From Schistocerca nitens (lineage: Eukaryota > Arthropoda > Insecta > Orthoptera > Acrididae), in contig NC_064621.1 of NCBI RefSeq assembly GCF_023898315.1, positions 135,220,521-135,284,520 of the forward strand: a stretch of DNA of 64,000 bases, written 5' to 3'. Each line of letters opens with the position of its first letter. Positions within the stretch are counted from its first letter, which is position 1. A model generated the notes under the pieces. The model did no database searches, was not told the origin of the DNA, and worked only from the letters and a program-made list of their open reading frames with translations. The position numbers were made by a program, and so were the translations under genes. Positions 57,340-64,000 of the stretch are shown here, one piece after another.

Positions 57340-57900
57340 AAACAATAAATCACCCTTAAAGTGTAACACCGCCTCTGTCCTTGATAATGGAGCAAGAGAG
57401 TCGACAAGTTTGCTCTGGTGTGCGGTATCCAGCTGATGGATTAGAATCGGTAGAGCTATGACATTTCGGGGTTGTTGTTTGTTACGCTTCACACGTTGTT
57501 CCAGATAGTCCAGACATTTTCTGTGGGATTAAGAACGGAGGATAATACAGTTTAGTATTCGCCAAAGTAGGAACGTATGCGTCCAACCCTGTGAGCACGG
57601 CTGTAGTCGTCTTGGACGCTGAAGTGTCCACTGCGTACTCATCACGAAGACTTAGAAGAAAGGGCAACAGCTGGTCACACAGAATGATGAAAGAAGAAAG
57701 GAGAACATCTGATCAACAGAGAGTGTGATAAAACTCACATTCCGGTTCGTGTTCACGAAAACCTGAACGAGAGGGCCCAATACATGATACGGAAAGCACT
57801 CATACAACATCGCAGAGCTACTTACGTTCTGAACTACCCTCGAAAAATTGCAGGTTAAATACCTCACTGGACCACTGGTCCACTCGAAGCTCTGCCTCAT
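57340..57900 (-). pseudogene. Tc1-like transposase C-terminal remnant
   Basis: The minus strand contains LNPTENVW (about 57533-57510), the glutamate motif of Tc1-like transposases, followed by decayed C-terminal sequence. Upstream pieces (LANTKLYYPPFLIP; FVNTNRNVSFITLSVD) fit the region before it only loosely. No complete catalytic triad and no TIRs identified. Confidence 0.45.
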
Positions 57901-58477
57901 TTAAAAAGACAGAGACAATACCTACCCAGTCAGCTACTGTCAAGTTTCTGTGTCGTTTGGTCCTTTGAAGACGATAGCTTTACATGCCTTTGCGACGTAT
58001 CCGACTCCAGGCGACCACTACAGGCAGGTCCCTTCGCAGAGATTTCTCGGAAACCGGTTGATATTACCTGCCGTCACCGAGAACAGCACTTTCTGAATGG
58101 TTTTGAATCGATTATTGCTGACAAGTAGCGGTACTCGTTTCCAGACCCTGTCGTTTGTGTTCTCCTTTACAACCACTGTTCTTAAGCAGCTCTATGTGGT
58201 TATGCGTGGTAGACGATTCTTTGAAGACACGTTGAATAGTCTGTGTTGGACCAACAAATCAGGCAACTTCATTCACGAAGTAGTCATGGATAGGCTCAAA
58301 CGCGAAAACTCCTTTCTAACATTAAGGTATGTCTCCACATTGGCCAATCTCACTGTGCTGCAACCGACTGGCACATACACACCGCTTACGTCAGCGATAG
58401 AGGGTCGTACAACCACCGGTACCAATTATACACCAAAGCGACGAGTGTTCTGATGGTGTTTTTTGAGAGAGAGTGAC
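57901..58477. other. Unassigned; 118-codon forward frame at 58097-58453
   Basis: The frame has no recognisable domain. The DNA feels like a known locust repeat, but I cannot classify it. Confidence 0.35.
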
Positions 58478-58800
58478 CTTCTGATTGGTTTGGTGCAGCC
58501 TGCCACAAAATCCTCTCCTGTGCTTTGAACTTTCAGTTCATCTCAGGGTAGCAATTGCAGCCTATGCCCTCAGTTATTTGCTGGATGCATTCCAATCTCT
58601 GTCTTCCTTTACAATTTCGCCCTCAACGTATCCCTCTAGCACCATGGAAGTCATTCCCTGATGTCTTAACAGATGTCCTGTCATCTTGCCCTTCTCCTAG
58701 TCAGTGTTTTCCGCATATTCCTTTCCTCTCCGATTCTGCGCAGGGCCTCCTCATTTTACGTAATACTTTATGCCCTCTGTCCTTTCTCACTCTAATCTGC
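58478..58800 (-). mobile_element. RTE-like LINE 3' end fragment
   Basis: Parallels 34955-36065 (gcattccaatctctgtcttc, ctctccgattctgcgcaggg). Its lower end (ggtgcagcctgccac, reverse complement) matches the usual RTE 3' terminus. No protein readable over more than a few residues. Confidence 0.65.
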
Positions 58801-60498
58801 TAAGAAGACAGTGATCACACGAGTCTAATAGGACCAGAAAATAAAGGCAAACATTTCAGAAAATGTAAGTGATTAGCTCGGAAATTTAAAAGTTTCTTCT
58901 GAAAATAACTTACTCCAATGTTTCTTCTAACGTTAAGTTTTAATTGGCCGTTGTAAACTAGTGCAAAGTTAGCACAACGAAGACAACGAAAATTGCAAAG
59001 AAATTCTGATTGACACACTGAAAATCATTTAAGTTAGTTTTAAATTCGGCCGCCACTCAAATCGCAAAAGCTATGTTCATTAACTATTTGCTTGTCAGAA
59101 CAGAAAACGACTACGTAATTTATCCGAACAACCGTGTGCTGAGTAAATTGTTCGTATACGAAAATCGAGAGAACCACTTCACAAGGTAATAAAAAGAAGT
59201 ATCAACTGCACTTTTAAAATACTGAAGAAAATAAAATGAAATAATTTCGGAAAAATGAAATAACCGTTACGTCAAACTGTGAATTCTCTCTATTACAATA
59301 AAAATTTCGTCACCTCACCGTAACATTTACCTACACAGACAAAACTATTAACTTCATAAGCGAAGATTATGCGATTTCACGGTTCTAAGTAATTTAGAAG
59401 TCTTTGCATGAAATAATAATAATCAGAAATTCATTGCAGGTGCAAAGCCGAAATAAGAAACATCAAGCAAGCTACATAAAATTTTTCACAAAACCAAACA
59501 TAGATTAAAAGTTTGAAAAGAACTTTATATCCGGTATTTCGGCATATAAATTATGATTATTTTCCGTCACTTAAAATGTGTGACTCTTTTCCGACAAAAC
59601 AAAATTGGCACAATTTTGGAATATATTTATTCCTTAAATGATGGCTTAGGTATTCATTAATGGCAATCATTTCTATTATAACGTAGGAGATGTATGCACG
59701 TACTCTAAAGTAACAGTGACTGAGGTTAAGGACAATAATTCTGGTTAGAATTTTACCTGACTGGTGTTGCTACTCACTTATAAACTATCATTTAAATTCA
59801 CAGGGTATGCACTACAAAAGTTCTAATTTAATCTAATGTGAACCGTCTTCGAGGTTGTCGATGCTGTTAGGACGATGGCACGGGGTCTGCGTAGTGCTCC
59901 ATTAGCTCTGCTCTGCCCACGTATGTCGCTCCCACAGCATTTCTGAAATGTGACTTGGCCTTACATTGGGCATCTTCTGATCTTGCACAAGACACATAAA
60001 ATGTACAAGCAACCATTCTCCAACGTAGTTTATACAATAGCGCCGAGCGCAGTCACTCTGCTGCAACGATAGTCTGTAACAGATTAAAGACTGCTGCTAG
60101 CCTACATTTTGGAGGTAATACGTGAATCCCAGTCACAGTACGAAGTGGGTCATGCAGCCATATCGCCCCGCTGAATGGCGGACAGAGCATTCTGATTCTG
60201 TTTTTTTATCCTACGCTTGGCCTTTAGCTCGTATCACCGCTGGCACGTTTTGCTACAGTCGACTGGTATGGTTAGTTGCTTATGGATGTTGGGTATTGGC
60301 ATTGAGGTCACTTTTTGACTGGTCACTTTCAAGCAACGAGCTACGAGAATTATACTAAGGCGACCGCTTGCACTTACACCTCGGCTTATTACTTTGTTTG
60401 CAGCATTTTCAGGCCTTTAAATGTGCGTTCTCTCATGTTCCACTTTCCGTTGTTCTAAGAGGTACATCATGGTCCACGCGTGTGGCGCTTTATCTCTC
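58801..60498. other. Unassigned AT-rich sequence
   Basis: 1.7 kb. A 78-codon frame at 60122-60358 has no recognised domain. Confidence 0.4.
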
Positions 60499-60754
60499 GC
60501 CGGCTGGTTCTCTCCGAGCGGTTCTAGGCGCTACAGTCTGGAACCGCGCCACCGCTACGGTCGCAGGTTCGAATCCTGCCTCGGGCATGGATGTGTGTGT
60601 TGTCCTTAGGTTAGTTAGGTTTAAGTAGTTCTGAGTTCTAGGTGACTTATGACCACAGATGTTGAGTCCCATAGTGCTCAGAGCCCTTTAGTTCTAGGGG
60701 ACTGATTACCTCAGCAGTTAAGTCCCATAGTGCTCAGAGCCATTTGAACCATTT
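60499..60754 (+). mobile_element. SINE-A copy with duplicated 3' region
   Basis: Head and B box are normal. The 3' part occurs twice (60635-60690 and 60691-60742, offset 56 bp). The two parts differ from each other. TSD gctttatctctc (60487-60498) and gctttatcactc (60755-60766) enclose the whole unit. Confidence 0.9.
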
Positions 60755-60994
60755 GCTTTATCACTCGTTCATACGTATGGTATGGCCACATCACAAGCCT
60801 CTTAATTTAATTACGTTCATGATCTGGCATTGTGTCTACAATTTTTCTTCGATCAGTTTTTCGCATATAGTGGCCATGTATACCAAGTGGTCCATCGCAA
60901 GACATGCGTAACGTTACATTTGTTATCACTCTTTAAATGAGTCTCAGTAATTAAGAATTTAACTGAAATACCTACGATTCATTTTCCTTTCCCA

Positions 60995-61360
60995 TTGACA
61001 ACAGAAACCATGTTAAAACTTGCGTTTACACGTGTTTTTCTATTCACTCTTGAATTTGTATTGCATTTGAGTACCAGCTTTATTGTGAAAGCTGCATTCA
61101 GCAGAAATGTTAATCAGTATGAAGCAAAGCTGCAATCAGGAGAAGCGTTTTTCAGTGCTTTGCAGGCCTTTACAGATCACCAGATAAACTGTGTTGCAAA
61201 GACACCGATCATGCTTGCTGCTTACCAGATTGTGTTCACCGTAATTATTATACTTGATGTTCTTGTGAGAGCAGATATTGGGGTTCAGGCTGGCCTTACA
61301 TTCTCACAGCATTTGGTCTACAGGCAAGGAACGTCAATTGCACGTCAACCGAGGTTATGA
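60995..61360 (+). CDS. Unassigned 121-codon frame with two hydrophobic segments
   Basis: The frame starts at a TTG; the first ATG follows four codons later (MLKLAFTRVFLFTLEFVLHL). The N-terminal 30 residues are hydrophobic like a signal anchor. A second hydrophobic stretch (IMLAAYQIVFTVIIILDVLV) lies near residues 71-90, with a hydrophilic segment between (NVNQYEAKLQSGEAFFSALQ). No family is recognised. It could be an exon of a membrane protein, part of an unknown element, or chance. No promoter or splice evidence was assessed. Confidence 0.25.
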   Translation: MTTETMLKLAFTRVFLFTLEFVLHLSTSFIVKAAFSRNVNQYEAKLQSGEAFFSALQAFTDHQINCVAKTPIMLAAYQIVFTVIIILDVLVRADIGVQAGLTFSQHLVYRQGTSIARQPRL

Positions 61361-61715
61361 AACTTCGATATGTAACTGTGACCTTAAATTCATTCAAATA
61401 ACCAACCAGGAAGCCATTTCCTTCCCTAGAACAATATGAGGATCCCCTACACTTGAGTACGTTTAAGAAACCAGACAGCCTTAAGGATTATTTATTGGGT
61501 CAAAATTAAGGATCACAGGTTCGCGATATTTTACTGAAGTCATGTAATAATGTGCATAAAATTTGCAAGATTATTGAAGACCATTTTACAAAATGCATAT
61601 TAAAAACACATTTTTTTCACTAAGAGGTTAAATTTGGAAACGTAGCATGCTGGGCACTTTGGGGATTGAGTGAACACCGTGGGGCCAGGGCAAACACTGT
61701 TACCAATGGCAGGGT
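61361..61715. other. Unassigned sequence
   Basis: Nothing recognised. Confidence 0.4.
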
Positions 61716-62310
61716 GAAACTTCTTGGCAGATTAAAAGTGTGTGCCGAACCGAGACTCGAACTCGGGACCGTTGCCTTTCGCGGGAACGTGATCTACCAT
61801 CTGAGCTACCCAAGCACGCCTCACGCCCCGTCCTCACAGCTTTACTTCTGCCAGTACCTCGTCTCCGAGCCGGCCGCGGTGGTCTAGCGGTTCTAGGCGC
61901 TCAGTCCGGAGCCGCGCGACCGCTACGGTCGCAGGTTCGAATCCTGCCTCGGGCATGGATGTGTGTGATGTTGATGTCCTTAGGTTAGTTAGGTTTAAGT
62001 AGTTCTAAGTTCTAGGGGACTAATGACCACAGATGTTAAGTCCCATAGTGCTCAGAGCCATTTGAACCATTTGAACCTCGTCTCCGAATATTCTTTCAGG
62101 AGTGCTAGTTCTGCAAGGTTCGCAGGAGAGCTTCTGTAAAGTTTGGAAGATAGGAGACGAGGTACTGGCAGAAGTAAAGCTATGAGGACGGGGCGTGAGT
62201 CGTGCTTGGGTAGCTCAGATGGTAGAACACTTGCCCGCGATAGGAAAAGGTGCCGAGTTCGAGTCTCGTTCCGGCACACAGTTTTAATCTGCCAGGAAGT
62301 TTCATATCAG
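61716..62310. mobile_element. SINE-E: inverted dimer with two tRNA-like units
   Basis: The left arm (61716-61868, minus) and right arm (62088-62310, plus) are reverse complements. Each contains a tRNA-like region: right copy 62202-62280 with A box tagctcagatggtag, B box gagttcgagtctcg and pairing ends gtgc/gcac. The arms share cttcctggcagattaaaa-type ends and gaggacggggcgtgag. A SINE-A splits the middle. Anticodon arms are irregular, so these are tRNA-derived repeats, not tRNA genes. Confidence 0.8.
61869..62074 (+). mobile_element. SINE-A copy inside the tRNA-like dimer
   Basis: Complete plus-strand unit with 13-bp TSD acctcgtctccga at 61856-61868 and 62075-62087, so it inserted after the dimer formed. 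Confidence 0.94.
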
Positions 62311-62948
62311 CGCACACTCCGCTGCAGAGTGACAAGGTGCTTTATTGATCTTGGTACATGAGGTAGTGAGGAAGGCATGCCTCTCCTCGCTGACCCTGAC
62401 TGGGACACTGAACTGATGGCGGCTCCCTGCTGGCGCTGCTGGGCTGACACGTGCAGCCTCTGTAGGCCACGGGCACTGACGGCAGCGGTGCGCCGTGTTG
62501 CGCTGCGATGGTGCCCTACTTGGGAGATGGCCCTTGAGCTCTGCACGCGCTTGGTGTGGCGTCGTGAGGAGACTAATGTGTGCTGCTCCCCTTGACATCA
62601 TGCAGGCCCGACTGTCTGTTACCCCAGTCGCGTCACCATTACAGAACGCGAAAAAGGCGCGGGGTGCGACTCGGCGCCGTTTACTTGGATTTGCGTATCT
62701 AGTGTCACTCAGTCATTTGGGTTCGTGCTACGTGTGTTCTTGTTGTTGTGACGCGCTAATAGAGTGAATCTGTTAGTACAGGAGCCACGTAAAGTTTTTC
62801 TAAACGTGGTCAGCGGGACCCAGTGGGAAGGGGCTACCCGGACCATTTGCCGGCAGCCGTCCGTCATTCGACAGCAGACCAGCAGCAACTATACTCAGCG
62901 GTCGCGGAAGCCACGAAAGTTCTCAGTGATTATCCCAGCAATGATACC
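62311..62948. other. GC-rich unassigned sequence before the gypsy LTR
   Basis: More GC-rich than the average of the window (ctgctggcgctgctgggctg). Frames open on both strands without recognisable domains. Possibly part of another repeat. Confidence 0.35.
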
Positions 62949-63432
62949 TGTGGTGTCACCGCCAGACACCACACTTGCTAGGTGGTAGCTTAAATCGGCC
63001 GCGGTCCATTAGTACATGTCGGACCCGCGTGTCGCCACTGTCAGGATCGCAGACCGAGCGCCACCACAAGGCAGGTCTCGAGAGACGTACTAGCACTCGC
63101 CCCAGTTGTACGACGACGTTGCTAGCGACTACACTGACGAAGCCTTTCTCTCATTTGCCGAGAGACAGTTAGAATAGCCTTCAGCTAAGTCCATGGCTAC
63201 GACCTAGCAAGGCGCCATTAGTTACTTCATGAATCTAAAGAGTCTCACTTGTATCATCAAGAATGCTGTATACCGAAGGACGATATAAAAGTTAAGTGTT
63301 CTAGTAGCTACGTTCTTTTCTTTATCACATTCATCACGTATCCTGTTCCAGACTTCGCGCCAGTCGGCGTGTGTGTAAGCGTGCCCTTTCGGCTACTTCA
63401 CTGTGGACTGGCTGCCTTAACAGTCCACAACA
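62949..63432 (+). repeat. 5' LTR of a second Ty3/gypsy element
   Basis: Runs from TGTGGTGTCACCGCC to CCACAACA, with short TG...CA ends. It has a TATA box (tataaaa, 63284-63290). The sequence right after it, ttggcgacgcgg, is where the tRNA primer-binding site should be. The gag start follows 60 bp later. The LTR is unrelated to the one at 12724. Confidence 0.85.
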
Positions 63433-63491
63433 TTGGCGACGCGGATTAATCAGGATCTTGTTCTTTCTCATTGCTTACATTTACTTGTGTC

Positions 63492-64000
63492 ATGGCTTCG
63501 CCACATTCTCCAGATGTACTGTCCGAATTTTATCGCTTGCAGACTCAGCAGACGCAGGCGTTATTGGATGCCCTTGGACAGCCCGTCCAGGGTCGACGTG
63601 CGCTGCAAAACGATGCGGCCGCCGCCGCTTCATCGCTACCGCCGCCACAACACGCCGTTGCACCGTCCTTCCGTAGTTTTGATGCAGCCAACGAATCTTG
63701 GACAGAATGGTCTCGACAATTTGGATTTCATCTCGCCGCCTACAGAATTCAAGGTAATGAGCGGCAGCCGTTTTTGCTTTCGTGTGTAGGTGTGTCCACC
63801 TACCGTGTGATAGTGAAATTGTTTCCTCGACGCGACGTAGCAACTCTGTCCTACGAAGAAATTTTGTCTTCTTTAGATGCCTATTTCAAGGAAACAGTCA
63901 ATGTCGTTGCAAAACGGTATACGTTCTTTCGTACAAAACGTACAGCCGGTCAGACTAATAGGGAGTGGGTTGCAACTTTGCAAGGACTTACTAGGGAGTG
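63492..64000 (+). CDS. gag: gypsy Gag, N-terminal part (open at window edge)
   Basis: Starts at ATG 63492 (MASPHSPDVLSEFYRLQTQQ) and stays open to base 64000, about 169 codons. The early part is Q/A/P-rich (ALLDALGQPVQGRR, AAAAASSLPPPQH). The capsid-like part follows: FRSFDAANESWTEWSRQFGF, ERQPFLLSCVGVSTYRVIVK and SLDAYFKETVNVVAKRYTFF, a pattern of invertebrate Ty3/gypsy Gag. Gag packages element RNA into particles in the cytoplasm. No defect is visible, and the intact LTR upstream suggests a young copy. Protease and pol would lie beyond the window. Confidence 0.85.
   Translation, partial: MASPHSPDVLSEFYRLQTQQTQALLDALGQPVQGRRALQNDAAAAASSLPPPQHAVAPSFRSFDAANESWTEWSRQFGFHLAAYRIQGNERQPFLLSCVGVSTYRVIVKLFPRRDVATLSYEEILSSLDAYFKETVNVVAKRYTFFRTKRTAGQTNREWVATLQGLTRE

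Noticed and set aside
62202..62280. tRNA gene
   Set aside because: A and B boxes are good and the ends pair, but the anticodon arm is irregular and the unit is part of an inverted repeat shared with 61740-61818.

Overview
The window looks like repeat-dense intergenic or intronic DNA from a very large insect genome, most likely a grasshopper or locust (Orthoptera, Schistocerca/Locusta type). The basis is the mix of repeats: many copies of one tRNA-derived SINE with a gccatttgaaccattt tail, several Tc1/mariner families, RTE-like and jockey/CR1-like LINEs, a Penelope-like GIY-YIG element and Ty3/gypsy elements. The organism call rests partly on recognising these families from memory. I found no host protein gene I can name. 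Nearly every reading frame with recognisable content is a transposable-element gene, mostly broken.

Layout. 1-560: 5' end of an RTE-like LINE (minus strand) running off the left edge. 1857-3278: intact Tc1-like transposon. 3547-13250: decayed Ty3/gypsy element (gag, protease, reverse transcriptase, RNase H, integrase, long non-coding 3' region, 3' LTR; no 5' LTR seen). 13852-15678: Penelope-like remnant between long inverted arms. 15930-16440: GC/CpG-rich block with a TATA box. 16530-17903: foldback and a TIR element. 18011-19397: broken Tc1. 19540-21150: decayed LINE with a SINE inside. 24824-26985: nearly intact jockey-like LINE RT. 27094-29325: one SINE split by about 2 kb that contains a mariner-like element. 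30784-31992: decayed Tc1. 33030-34350: LINE with two SINE-like insertions. 34955-36065: RTE fragment carrying a mariner deletion derivative. 36552-38490: TIR element and Tc1 remnant. 39424-40570: bracketed inverted repeats. 41-50 kb: SINEs, a dispersed repeat pair, a perfect 61-bp triplication, a pogo-like transposase remnant and a LINE 3' end. 51034-52455: second, nearly identical Tc1 copy in opposite orientation. 53-62 kb: RTE fragments, SINEs and a tRNA-like inverted dimer. 62949-64000: LTR, leader and open gag of a second gypsy element running off the right edge.

Names used below: SINE-A is the abundant family with tail gccatttgaaccattt; SINE-B is a related tRNA-headed family; SINE-C and SINE-D are the two units at 33741-34160; SINE-E is the tRNA-like inverted dimer at 61716-62310. 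Target-site duplications (TSDs) let several nested insertions be ordered in time. The likely currently or recently mobile parts are the two 1422-bp Tc1 copies, the LINE at 24824-26985 and the gypsy element at the right edge. I see no operon, CRISPR array, bona fide tRNA or rRNA gene, and no convincing new multi-gene system. The most unusual items are the 32-residue D-E spacing of the Tc1 transposase, the 46-residue D-D spacing of the mariner-like transposase, the split SINE, the inverted Penelope arms and the CpG/TATA block.
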